Assembly: GCF_000189635.1 (NCBI RefSeq)
Contig: NW_002476534.1
Span: 434,001-498,000, forward strand
Source of the DNA: Tetrahymena thermophila SB210
Lineage: Eukaryota > Ciliophora > Oligohymenophorea > Hymenostomatida > Tetrahymenidae
DNA: 64,000 nt
Direction: 5' to 3'
The translations under genes and the position numbers were made by a program. The notes beneath the pieces are model-generated. The model had not been told where the DNA came from. It searched no databases and saw only the letters and a list, made by a program, of their open reading frames with translations. The stretch's first letter is position 1, and each line of letters begins with the position of its first letter. This document shows positions 1 through 12,158 of the stretch, piece after piece.

Positions 1-3000
1 CTATACTGTTAAATCTCTAAAATGATTTATACTTTGATGTGTCTACAATATCCAAATTTTCTGAAACTTAAAATATATGCAGTAAGTCAGATCCTAATTG
101 TCTTATGAGTCTGTGATTTATACTATAAAAAAAATAATGAAAGAATTTAAAATGAAATAAAAAAATAAATTACTTTTTGTCATGATTTGTGTATTCTTAA
201 TTTTATTTTATTGTCTAATAAGAATCGAATAGTTTCTAAATTATTAAAAAATTATATAATTTATTTAAATATTTTATTTATTTATTTGTTTACTTCGAAT
301 TATTCAACTGTTTAGAATTCTTATTTTTCTAATAAAATTCCTTTTTGTGGTTAGAAAATAGATTTTTTTCTTTACTTTACTTAATCTATTTTTGGTTATT
401 AATCAAGGGTAATAATAGGTTTTGGGTGATACTAAAAGATGAGACTTTGATATTTATCAAAAATGATATTTTTAATTTTATCAATTTATTGAATTTTTTC
501 AAGAATGTTGTAAATATCTAAGTCATTGTTTATCATTTTGGTAGCTTTATTTATATATTAGTTATACTCTGAATTAAAAAACTTGTTAATTGTAATTTTT
601 GAAATTATGTATTAAAACCCTATTTTTAAATTTTGTTTTTGTTATAATATTTTATTAAATTGCTTAATTAGGTAGGATTTACCATCTTCTTTTTCTTTCT
701 CCTTTTTATCTATTTCTTAATATTCGTTTTCACTCATAACATTTTACTCAAAAGTTTTCTATTTGGTTCTATTTGCACTAGATTTTGGTATTTATAATGG
801 AGATGAAAGCGGATTTACTTCACCAATTTAATTACTCGAGAAGAATTTATTTTCTGAAAGAATATCTTAAGAAAGTATAAAGTTCTAGTTATTATTAAAT
901 GCTCTACTGTTATTACCTTCTTTTACTTGGTTCTTTAAATTAAAGCTATTTTGGTTACTATAGCCACTAGCATACACTTAAATATTTTATTATGTACCTC
1001 TCTAAGGCTAAAGAACAGGAGAAGGAGCAATATTGGTATCTTATTTATTTGGATTATCAAACTAAGATGCAACATTATCTGATATTTCTTATTTATTACT
1101 CTTCTCAAATGAGTAGAGAGTATTAGCTAGATCAAGTACAAACCTAAAGTTGTTATACTTTTTTAAAATAAATCCAGCACAAACAAATACTATTTAAGCT
1201 AATCCACCAAGCTCACTCAAAAATTGAGTCAATTTTTGATATGATCTATCGATAGATGTAACATAAGGACTTAGCCTTATTGTGAGACTAACAAAAACAC
1301 CGTCTTATCTAGATAATTCAGTTGTTTATAAGATATCATTATTTTCTTGGGTTAAAAATTTAAAATATTTATTATCTGTGGTTGGTAAAAGAGACATATC
1401 ATTTACAACACTTATATCTTAGAAGTAAATATCGCACAATTTAGTCATTTTATAAGGAACAAATGTAAAATATAGTTTATCGTTTATGTATGGTGTGAAA
1501 AAGTTTTATGGTTAATCAACGTTAAGAACATAGTTTGAGTGGTAGATGTTCATTCCATGAAATCCAACTTATTGAGTCACTTAGTCAACCTATTTATTAA
1601 AAATTAAATATTTGTGGTGTAAAATAAAAAAAGCATTTTATATCATTTGAATTAAATAACTTAATATTTAAACAATTAAAATATTGAAATAAAATGTTTA
1701 GTATTTTTAGTAGATAAATACTTATTTATATTTATTTATTGTATCAAACATAATTTTTTACTTCATTTTATATTTTTTGGATTACAAATTTGTTAGCTTG
1801 ATTAATTTTAAAAAATTTTTTATTCTGGTGGTATTAGTATTATAATGATAATAAAAAGAAAGCCAGTAAAATAAATATAATAAAATTAATCGTTTTTTTG
1901 TGGTATTGCGGCAAGCTTTTTAATTTTTATTCTATGAATTTAAAAATTTTATCATTAGTTTTTTTTAATTAAAATAATTAAAGACGCTAGAAAATTTTTA
2001 ATACCTCCTCTTATGGAGCACATACAGGATTCCATTTTAGCTTGGGATTATTTGGTGTTATACAGGGTACTACATTGATTTAAATGAAAGCAAATGTCTC
2101 GCTGCCAAACATGCCTTAAATAAACAGCTAAGAATCAAATCTTTATAAAAATATTTTATTTTAAGTTTAAATTTAAAACAATTTTAAGTTCATATTTCTT
2201 TCTAATACTTAAACATTCATTTGAAAATACAGATTTTTAGAAATCAAATAAAAATCAATCATTAGTCTTAATGCTCAGTTTTACAATATTATTATTTTTT
2301 AAAACCACAAAGCATAATAATTGATTTTTAATAAAGAATGTCTAATTTTACGTTGGGCACAGATAGTCGCTTCCATAGGACTCGAAAAGTTTAGTAAAAT
2401 TGGAATAACTTTTCATACTTTCCCAATGATTAGGCGTACATGGCTCTAATTCAATGTCATAAAATTTTCTAATTTACTGATTTCCCTCTATTTAATACAC
2501 TCTTTAAATAAATTAATTATATGTAATTTGTTATATATTTTGAGTTATTTTAGAACACATAAATATATTTAGTAATTAAATGAACAAATAATTTCTTCTA
2601 CTAATTAATATAATTACCCTTATTGAACAGTAATATTAAAGTATGGATTAGTCAAAAAGTCTCTATTATTTTGGTATACTCTAAGGGCAAACATAAATCT
2701 GTCTGGACTTATTGATGATTCTGGAGGACTTGGCGAGTAAACGCGGTTAATAACTACTTTCACTTCATCCTTTCCAGAGAAAGATATTACTCCTTTTTAT
2801 CAATTCATCAATCAATCATTCTTATCCAAAAATAATGTAATACTAAATTTACTTGGCCAAATGAAAATTAAGATCATTGTAATAGATAAAATAGAAGCTA
2901 ATCCCCCAAATCTAGTCTTATAAAAAAAAGAATTGTTTACCTATAGCCCTACTTGGCTACTAAACAAATCCATTTCTCTTAAAACATTTCCAAACTTACT

Positions 3001-3003
3001 CAT
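1..3003 (-). CDS. Two-TM Cys-containing membrane protein, paralogue A (3' end outside window)
   Basis: Unrecognised family, first of four tandem copies. Exons on the minus strand: 3003-2853, 2792-2618, 2501-2352, 2140-2005, 1589-294, 235-174 and 122 to beyond base 1, joined by short GT...AG introns. About 697 residues are inside the window. Seen: a hydrophobic segment at about residues 33-50 (after YKTRFGG), a ~280-residue domain with fixed cysteines (ELEPC, DYLCP, VVPC, WNPVCAP, CDIYFQDI), then LSELGGLAQIVFVCAGF as a second membrane segment at about 330-348. A long Gln/Asn/Lys-rich, probably cytoplasmic tail follows. The start ATG precedes SKFGNVLREMDLFS, which matches the starts of the paralogues. 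The last exon matches the last exons of B and C (INHRL versus VNQRL), so the gene continues leftwards. Function unknown; the topology resembles two-TM ligand-gated channels, but that is only an analogy. Confidence 0.85.
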
Positions 3004-3408
3004 TTAAGCTTTAGTTATATAATTATATTTGCTTTAAAATTACTTATTTATGGATTATTTTGTTTTTTGAAAATTTTTAGGTTGAATTTTTTTTAATTGA
3101 AATTATATTGTAGAAAGCTTGAATGTTTTATACTTTATATTGACTTAAATATAATCTTACATTTTTAATTAATAGGCTAACCTAATAAATAAAAGACTAA
3201 TATAAAAAGCAAATATTATAAAAATAACAGTCATTTTTTCTTACATTTAAGCATTTAAAATAAATGGAAAGTAAATTAAAAAAAATAATTTTAATTAAAG
3301 GCAAATCAATCAACATACATACATCCAAACAAACTAATTTTATATTGATTAGAAGAAGAATATTATAATATTTTTTTGAAATCTAATTAAAATAAATACT
3401 TTTTTTTA
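3004..3408. other. Spacer between paralogues A and B
   Basis: AT-rich, 405 bases, between the start of A and the stop of B. It should hold the promoter of A and the 3' UTR of B. It has a short run of catacatac at about 3316. No gene is seen. Confidence 0.6.
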
Positions 3409-6316
3409 TCATTTAGATTATATTTTTAAAATCTTTTGATCTTTTTGATACTTTTCTAGTTTTATTAATATTTAACATGCCTCAGTATTTTCTTCAGGAA
3501 TTTATTTTTTATTAAAGTCTTTCTCTTACTTAAATTCTTAGCTTTTATATTCTAAATTATTTGTAAGCGCACTCACTGATTTTATACTTTTTTTTATTTA
3601 ATTAGATTTTTATTAAGAATTTTATGAGGTATTTGCATTTAGATTAATTTGAGAAAATGAATAATTTCTTTTATCTGAATTTGATTTTTTTTATAAACCA
3701 TTTTGGGAAGTTAAATTCAACTAAAGGACTGTTTATGTAGGGAAATGAGACGGTTATTAGGATGAGCTCGATTACGTTTAATTAAGAGTATAGCAAGCAT
3801 CTTTAAATTAAAATTCTTTCAGAACTTCTTTGTCAATATGATCTATAAGCCTTTAGTTTACACTTTTAAAAAGTTAAAATTTCTTTTTCTAAAAAATAAT
3901 TTACTTTTAAAATGGATGATTTTTTGTTAGTTGATTCTTAACTTGTGAATAGGAATCATATAAAATCTAATTATTTTAAAAATAATTTTCTCAGTTTTAT
4001 ATATTATTGAAATAAAATTAATTACTTGACTTAATTAGTCTTATTTAGTAATGAATTCATTAGAATTTTAGAAAATTTATTGGCTTTAAGGCTTGAATTA
4101 ATTTATCTCTGCTTGAGGATATATTTATTCATCAATAGATTAAGATTTTTGGCGATAAGCAAAATCAAATAGTCTTTTCTAATGCTTATCAAAAATTATA
4201 TTCTTTAATTTATCTATTTATTAAGTTTTCTTAATTATATTTAAAACGTCTAAATCACTGTTTACTAATTAAATAGCTTAAGTTACATACGTACCCTCTC
4301 TATAGAACATTTTGAATCTAGGTAATAAATAGTAAATTAAATATTTAAATACTGAAATTTATTCATTACTATTGTGATCCTATTGATCAGATTTTGTTTT
4401 TGCTTACTTTTTTTTACATTTAAAAAACTAAATGCACTTTTTATGCTTCTTTCCTCCTTCTTATTAGATTGAAGGAATATCAATTTTTTATTTATTAGCT
4501 GAATTTTAATCTAAATTTTTATTCAAGTTAATAAGTAGTTTTTAAGAGCCATTCTTATTTTTTGAACTAATATTATTTATTTAAACATGATTTAATGATT
4601 CTAATTAGAGTGTATTTTTAAATAAACAGGTATGATAGCTTTAATTATTCTGCTAGTTTTCAACTGGTTATGGTTGAATTAGCTAACTGAAATTGTTAAT
4701 ATCCTTTATTACAAATGATTATATATTCATTTATGAGTTTTGATTGCTCTCATTTTCATTACAATTCTATTTATCTTGTTATAAATATTTTTTTTTACTA
4801 TTTTTATTATTTTTTTTACCTTTACTGGATTTAATTTTAAAGTTGTAATCAGATTAATAGAGCTTATTTGCTAATTCAATGGTAAATTAAAATAAATTAT
4901 ATTTTTTTATGACAACTGCTAATGAAGCCATAACTAAATGAGCCAAACCTCCTAATTTACTTAACAATTCTGTAAATTTTTAGTAGGATCTGTTAATCTG
5001 AGTTACTTACGGATTTAATCTTATCGTTAAAACAACATAAGTATCATCCTTTCTTCCTAACTCAGTGATTTCTCTATAATCATTGTTTTACTAAATTGGG
5101 AATTTGAAAAGACTGAAATCATGATTAAAAAAAATAGATTCATCATTCACAACTGAAATATCCTACAAATAAATATCACAATTTCTAGCCATTTTATGCG
5201 GCACAAAGGTAAAAAAAAGTCTATCATTAATAAAAGGAGTAAAAAATTTTTAAGATTGATCAACATTTAACACATAATTAGAGTGATAAAAACTTATTCC
5301 TTAATTCCCTTTGTCTGTTGTTGCTGCATCTACCTGTAAGTAATTTTTTTGATTAAGTAAGATATATTTTGAGTAAATAATAACAGAAATAAGAAAAATT
5401 AGTTTTTTATTTTTATTAAAAATATTTTTAATTACCTCTTCTTAAGGAGCACAAATAGGATTCCATTTTCTCTTTGGATCATTGGGTGTCACACATGGTG
5501 TAACAAGTATTTCAAAATAAGAAAACACCTTACTTCCATACATTCCTTCAATAAAAATCACCGAATCCATTCTTAATTTAATTTGTATATAATTTAACTA
5601 TTTAAAATTAAGAAAATGTTTTTTTTTACGTAGGGCATAAATAATCCAATCCATAAGGCAAAAATAATTCAGTAAAGTTTGCATATGAATCAATTAGCTC
5701 CCAATGAGAAAGAGTGCAAGGCTCTAATTAAATTTCATACTATTAAATTTTTTTAGTAGAACTACTTGGTTCATTTATTTAAGTTCTTTTTATATTATTA
5801 CAAAATTATTTAAAAATGATTTTATCAACTAAAAAGATTTATGGATGAATGATAAAGTGTATTTAACAATAAAAATATTTTTTAAGATATATATTTGCTT
5901 TTTATCATACAAATTAATAATATATTACTTCTGAATCACAGTTATGTTAAAGTAAGGATTAGTTAAAAAATTTTTTTGATATATTTATACTGCAAACATA
6001 AATCTGCTTGGGTTAAGGAAAGAAATAGGCGGATTAGGATTGTATTTACTGTCTGTAACAACCTTGACTTATTCTTTCTCAAAGAATGAAGAAATACCTA
6101 TTTGTTTGTTTGTTTTAATAAGGTGAAAATTTTATGAGCTAAAAAAATGATTAATGAGAGATTACTTGACTAAAAAAAAAGAAGTATAAAAGTATAAGCA
6201 AAAATAGTGATTAATCCTCCAAAAGTAGTTTTGTAGTAAAAAGAATTATTCATATGTAAGCCTATTGAATTACTAAATTAATCTACTTCCTTGATATATT
6301 GCTTTATTTTTAACAT
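3409..6316 (-). CDS. Two-TM Cys-containing membrane protein, paralogue B
   Basis: Complete second member of the tandem family, 811 residues in seven exons: 6316-6166, 6097-5929, 5785-5630, 5571-5436, 5333-4026, 3966-3905 and 3862-3409. Exon lengths sum to a multiple of three and the introns have phases 1,2,2,0,0,2. Membrane segment 1 is in exon 1 (FGGLITIFAYTFILLFF). Membrane segment 2 follows LSKLGGLAHLVMASLAVV in exon 5. Ectodomain motifs include FLPYGLDYLCP, EGMYGSKVF and KWNPICAPQEE. The tail holds a conserved helix-like stretch (IDKLKNIIFDKHQ) and the VNQRLIDHIDKEVL segment. Ends at TGA. Hundreds of Gln codons are TAA/TAG. Function unknown. Most similar by eye to C. Confidence 0.87.
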
Positions 6317-7411
6317 TTTTGCTGATATTTTTAATGCTAGATTTTATAGATTTTAGCAATTTACTTTAATATTTTTCTGTGGATTTTAATTTAAAACTTT
6401 TGGTTTTTATTAATATTACCAATAAGCTAACTAAGCTGATAAAATCTTCTACTATTACACTAAAATTAGATGAATGGACACTAAGACTTGCTTAAATTTA
6501 AAGAAATATGTATAAATAAGATGAGATGAAAATAATAAATATCAAAAATGTTATTTAAAGCAAGATAAAGTATTTAATTTTACTCTTTATATATTATTCA
6601 TGAAAAATTTTAATTTAATTTTTTATAATTTAAAACAGTTTATTGGAGTTCTATTTACAACACCTAATAATGCTATTCAAATAATAATCTTCTTAAAAGT
6701 ACTTATTTAAAACAAAGTATTTAACTTTATTTTTAATATCTAATTTTACATTTTTGATCTTAAATTTTATTATATTTTTTTGATTTTTTAATAAATTTAG
6801 TTATCAAATTGCTTTAAATTTAATCATTTTAGTATTTAGTTTGGTTTTATTTTTATTTTTTCGATTTTTAGTTAGAAACTGATTAGTTTTTATTTTTTCG
6901 ATTTTTAGTTAGAAACTGATTAGTTTTTAAAACTTTTCAGGATTTTTTTTAATGCTAAAATAAATAAAAATAATTTTTTGATAAAAATATTTATTAAGCG
7001 GTAAATTTTCCTCATTTTTTTTTGCTGATATTTTCAAAGATTCCATCAATTTTTCAAGAAAAAATTAATAAAGATTTTCTAAATTTAATCTAATTTTTTT
7101 TTAAGATAAATATTTTTCTAAATTTATTTTAATTAAATATTCATTAGTATAGATAGCCTTTCAAAAGTTAAAAAGGCATTTAACTATAATTATAAACTAA
7201 GGATGACCAAATAATATAAAATTATATTACCAAATTAGAAACTTTTCAAAATACCTATGGGAGTAAGAACCCTTTTTCCAGTATTATAAATTAATTTTAT
7301 TAATCTAATAAAAGGCATAAAACATAAAATATGAATAAAATTACAAAAGTTATTTTATTGATTGATTTATTTAGAAAGAAATCTTTTTTATTTGAATTTG
7401 AAAATAATTAA
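6317..7411. other. Spacer between paralogues B and C, with a short tandem duplication
   Basis: AT-rich intergenic DNA of about 1.1 kb. It contains a 37-bp unit present twice in tandem (see repeat at 6851-6928). No coding potential that I can defend. Confidence 0.6.
6851..6928. repeat. 37-bp perfect tandem duplication
   Basis: The unit contains tcgatttttagttagaaac and gattagtttttattttt. The first tcg is at 6861-6863 and the second at 6898-6900, so the period is 37 bases. The two copies look identical across the unit, which suggests a recent slippage or duplication event upstream of gene B. Confidence 0.85.
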
Positions 7412-10400
7412 TCAAATATTTTATTCTTTATTGATAAGTATTCTTTGTTTTTGGTAATTTTAGAGTTATTAAAATATTTAACCGTTATCAGTATTTTCTT
7501 CTGGAATTTGCCTCTTAAATATGAACTCATTTCTTATTTATTCGACTTCAGAGTCTTAGTCCATACTTTATGTTTCAACCTCTGCTTAGGTGACTGAGTT
7601 TATGCTTTTTTAATTCTTAATCTTCTTCGCTTAAAAATTTTAAGAATAATTTGTGTTTAAATTGAATTGAGAAAATGAATGATTTTTTTTATCAGTAGTT
7701 GGTCTATTTTACAAAAATGTAAGAGACCTCTTTTAAAAGTTATTCAAAGGTGTTTAATTTAAACTATTAAATTTTGTTAAAGGACTTTCTGAAAATAAAT
7801 TTAATTATTAAGCATTTTAAGTCAAATCTGCTTCTTTTGATTAAAAGTCTTAGAGTATTTCTTTACCAAGATGGTTAATAAGCCTTTAGTTCACACTATA
7901 ATTAATTTTAAAATTAAAACAAAAATTTATAATATAATTATATTTATTACCTAGAATTCTACTTCTCAGCTAAGTCTTAAAGGCGTTTAACTTGCAAGTA
8001 AGAGTCATATAAAAACTATTTTTAAAGCAATTAAATTATTTGATTGAATCAATTATGAATTTAAGAAACTTACTAATTGAGAATTCTCGTTCTCAACAAA
8101 TGGATCTTTAAAAGATTTTGGTTATATTTAGGTTTTTTCATTTATCAATGGTGATTTTCCTTAAATAGGTAAATAATCATCACTATTTTAAGAATCTTTA
8201 CAGCTTATTTAAGGTGCAGGTATAAATTCAAATAATCTTTTCTAATGCTTATCAAAGATAACATTTTTTAATTTATCTACCTCTTACATTTTCTTATGGA
8301 TATTTATGACGTCTAAACTTTGATTTACCATTTTGACAGCTTAAGTTACTAATTGACCTTCTTTAGAAAATATTTTATACTTTGAAAACAAATAATATAT
8401 CATGTATTTAAAGATTGAAATTTATTTATCACTCTTTTATTCATCGTAATTTTTATCTTTTTAAAACCAATTAAAGTTAAAACATTTAAAACATTATTTT
8501 TGTTTTTTTACTTGTTATTTCTCTTCTTAAGTTTTATTATCTTTTTATTCTAGCACAATATCTTAAACATAATTATCATTTGATGGATTTTTATTGAGTT
8601 TTATGTTAAATTATTCAAAAGCATTCTTACTTTTTAAATTGATGTTTGTTGTTAGTTCTGGACTGTATGATTCTTTTTATGTAGTTTTAAGTGTTAAATC
8701 TGCTTGTAGGTTTTAACCCTTTAATTCATTTTATTATATTTATGACGGATTCTAAAAATTAAACTTATTGATCTCACTAAAAATAGATGAAGGATCGCCT
8801 TATTATAGATTTTCATGTTAGCTCTAATTCTTAGATAATAAAGATTTCCTATTTCGATTCTTCTTATTTTCTCTGCTTGTGTTCGTTTTAATTCCACTAT
8901 TATTTTTATCAGATTAATAAAGCTTATTGGCTAATTCTATAGTTAATTGAAACAAATTATATCTTCTAACTATAATTCCTAAAGAAGCCATAATTAAATG
9001 TGTAAAGCCTCCTAATTCACTTAACAATTCAGTGAATTTTTTATAGGATCTATTAATTTCTGTAACATATGGATTTAATCTAACAGTTAAAACTGCAAAA
9101 CGACCATCAGATCTTCCTAATTCAGTAATTTCTCTGTAATCATTGCTTTATTAAATAGGAAATTAGAAAACTTTTCTATCACTACCAAAATAAATAGATT
9201 CTTCATTCGCAACTGTAATATCTTGAAAATAAATATCACAGTTTCTTGTCATTTTATATGGCACAAAAGTGAAAAAAAGTCTATCATTAATAAATGGAGT
9301 AAAAAAATCTTAAGGCTAATCCACATTCAGAGCATAGTTAGAGTGATAAAAGCTCACACCTTAATAGCCATTTTCATTTGTATAAGTATCTATCTATTAA
9401 TATTATTTATTATTTCTTAAAGACAAAAAATTGAATTGAATTAAATAAATATTTAAACTATTTTTCTATTTAAAATATTAATTAAAATTATTTTTTGCAC
9501 TAAAAAGCAAAATAATAATAAAGCAATTTCATATTGATGATTTTATAAAAAAATTTGTAATATAATCCAACAAAATATTTATCAAAGCAATAATTTAAAT
9601 TGAGGTATAAAAATATTTTTAATAATTAATTACAATGTCTTAAGGAGCACACACAGGATTCCATTTTCGTTTTGGATCATTAGGTGTCACACATTGAGAT
9701 ACTACTACTTAAAAAAAAGAAAAAACATCACTTCCGTACATTCCTTCTACAAACATAACTGAGTCCATACTGTATAAATTTAATAAAATTACTAGCATTA
9801 AATGATTTCTTTATATATATTTACGAAGGGCATAAGTAATCAAATCCAAAAGGTAAATAAAGTTGAGTGAAATTTGCATAGGAATCTATTAATCTCCAAT
9901 GTGCAGGAGTACAAGGTTCCAATTCTATTTCATACTCTTAAATTGTTTTAGTAGAAGTATTTGGCTGGTTTTTAAAAATCCTTTAATTTAATTAATTAAA
10001 CTTGATTAAAAATAAGAATTAAATTAAAATAAATAGCTAGGTGGGTGGGTTGTTATGTTGCGAATGTTATAATAATAATAAGGATGCAAATTATTTCTTG
10101 CATATTTACTGAGATACTTTAGAAAATATTTTATATTTTTTCAATTATAAATTTTTGAATAAGTATTTAATTGAGTAAACAAAAAGTTATCAACTTACTT
10201 CTAATAAACAGTTATGTTAAAAAAAGGATTAGTAAGGAAATCTTTTTGTTCTATCTAAACAGCAAACATAAATCTATTTGAGTTCATGTAAGATCGAGGA
10301 GGATTTGGGTTGTATCTACTATTTACTACAACATTAACTGACTCTTTTAAGTAGAATGAAGTCATTTCTATTTTTAAATATTAACATTGTAAGAAATCAA

Positions 10401-10585
10401 ATAGTTTAATGAAGATAGCGTTAATGTTTACTTGATAGAAAGAAAAGTAAAATAAAAGTAAAGGATAAAATTGTTAAACATCCCCCCAAAGTTGTTCTAT
10501 ATTAATATGAATTATTCATATGTAATCCAATTTCATTGCTAAATTAGTCTATCCCTTTAATAAAAGATTTAACTTTTATCATCAT
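7412..10585 (-). CDS. Two-TM Cys-containing membrane protein, paralogue C
   Basis: Complete third member, 827 residues, seven exons: 10585-10432, 10367-10199, 9980-9825, 9769-9634, 9393-8074, 8015-7951 and 7895-7412. Intron phases are the same as in B, and exons 2 and 4 are the same length as in B (169 and 136 nt), which shows descent by duplication. Start is MMIKVKSFIKGIDQFSNEIG. Membrane segment 1 is in exon 1 and membrane segment 2 in exon 5 after LSELGGFTHLIMASLGI. Conserved ectodomain pieces include LPFGFDYLCPS, MDSVMFVEGMYGSDVF and WNPVCAPQD. Tail segments LYDSYLQVKRLQDLAEK and VNQRLINHLGKEIL align with B. Function unknown. Confidence 0.87.
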
Positions 10586-12158
10586 TATATCTATCTATTT
10601 ATCTTTAAATAAGTTTCTTTCTTTTTTTACTTTACTAATTAATCTTATATAAGTTTTTATATTGAACCAATCTTTGCTTAATAAAAAGTTTTTAGATCTT
10701 CATTAATTATTGAATGGGATGTGTCAAACAAATTTAACATCATAATAATAGATAAAGTTTTTAATATATTTTATGTTTTTATTGGGTTAAGTGATCATAA
10801 ATTTATGTTTTAAGTTGCTTTAAATATATTAATATTTTTTGGACTAATTTTCAATTTATTTTTGTTGTATTAATAATAGCTATGAATTTTATTATATTGC
10901 GAACTTCTAATCAAAATATTTATAAAATAAAGTTAATCCAGTAATAAAAAAAAAGAATATATGTAAGCTAAAATGAGTGAATAAAATTTGTTTTTTAGTT
11001 CTTCTTGTTATTTTTTAAGCGATTTTTTTATATTATTTATGAAAAAGAGAGAATAATTGTGTTAGAAGTTGAATAATATAGATAAAAATTAAATAAAATA
11101 ATCAATATTCAAGATAAGAGCATAAAAAATATAGATTATCGATTATTTATTATTTTATTACTCAAATTATAGTTTTACATTATAATTTTCATTAAAAGAT
11201 GATTGCCAAATTAAAGAATAAATATAACCATGTTTATTAAGGATAATCATATCAAAAAGATAATAATTTTTACATTAAAAGTTGAATATTAATTAGTAAA
11301 GCCATCTTTTTGAAAAATAAGAGATTTAAAAATATTATTTATCAATTATTTATAATTTTATTGTACTAATTATAGTTTTAAAGGATAATTTTTTGATTGG
11401 AAGCTGGATATTATTATTTTGGAATATAAGTAAATAATTCTGAGTAGTTATTAAAAAAAAATATGCATTTATGTTACTTAAATTTCTTTATTTATATTTC
11501 TTACTTTCTTAATTTGTTTTTTTTAAGAAAATAATAATTAAATATTTAAAATTAAGAGCATTAAAAAATTCTTTTTTTATTTGTTATAATTTATCATCAT
11601 TCTAATTATAGTTTTAAATGGTAATTTTTTTGTTGAAAGCTGAATAATAATTAGGAATATTAGTAAATAATTCTGAGTGATATTATAAGAGAACGAATAC
11701 AAATGTAAATTTTATCAATTGATCATCCTTTCATAATTTTTTTTTAAAAGAAAGCAATAATTAATTAAATATATTTTAAATTAAATAAGTTTAGAAATAA
11801 GTGACATAAACAATCATACATATATTTTTTAAATAAAATCGACTCTGATTTTTTATGATTTGACTATAAAAAAGAATTAACTGTAACAGAGAGAATTAAA
11901 AATAAGAGCATTAAAAATATATCTATTTATCATTTTTTTATCATTCTATTATTTGAATTATAGTTTTTTATCGTATTTAAAGGAAGGTAAAAAATTATTT
12001 TTTATCAATTTCATAATTTTTTTTTGAATTTTTAAAATGTGTGGTAAGTAGAAACTTTCTTTGTGATAAATTAATTAATTAATAATATTTTTTTAAAATA
12101 GAAAGAAAATATGATAATTTTAATTATTATTTTCATAAATTTTTTAAATTATTATTTC
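10586..12158. other. Spacer between paralogues C and D with diverged long repeats
   Basis: About 1.6 kb of very AT-rich DNA between the start of C and the stop of D. Its main structure is a set of diverged direct repeats from about 11.1 to 12.0 kb, listed separately. No gene is seen. Confidence 0.6.
11105..11990. repeat. Four diverged long direct repeats
   Basis: A core of the form aataagagcattaaaaa, then TA-rich sequence, then taattatagtttta and, in several copies, a pieces like gttgaaagctgaataatt and gtaaataattctgagt, recurs near 11115, 11316, 11551 and 11901. Spacing is irregular (about 200-350 bases), so this is an old, decayed tandem array. Function unknown. Confidence 0.55.

Noticed and set aside
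9223..9420. Plus-strand 65-codon frame
   Set aside because: Antisense to exon 5 of gene C, whose frame is supported by paralogues.
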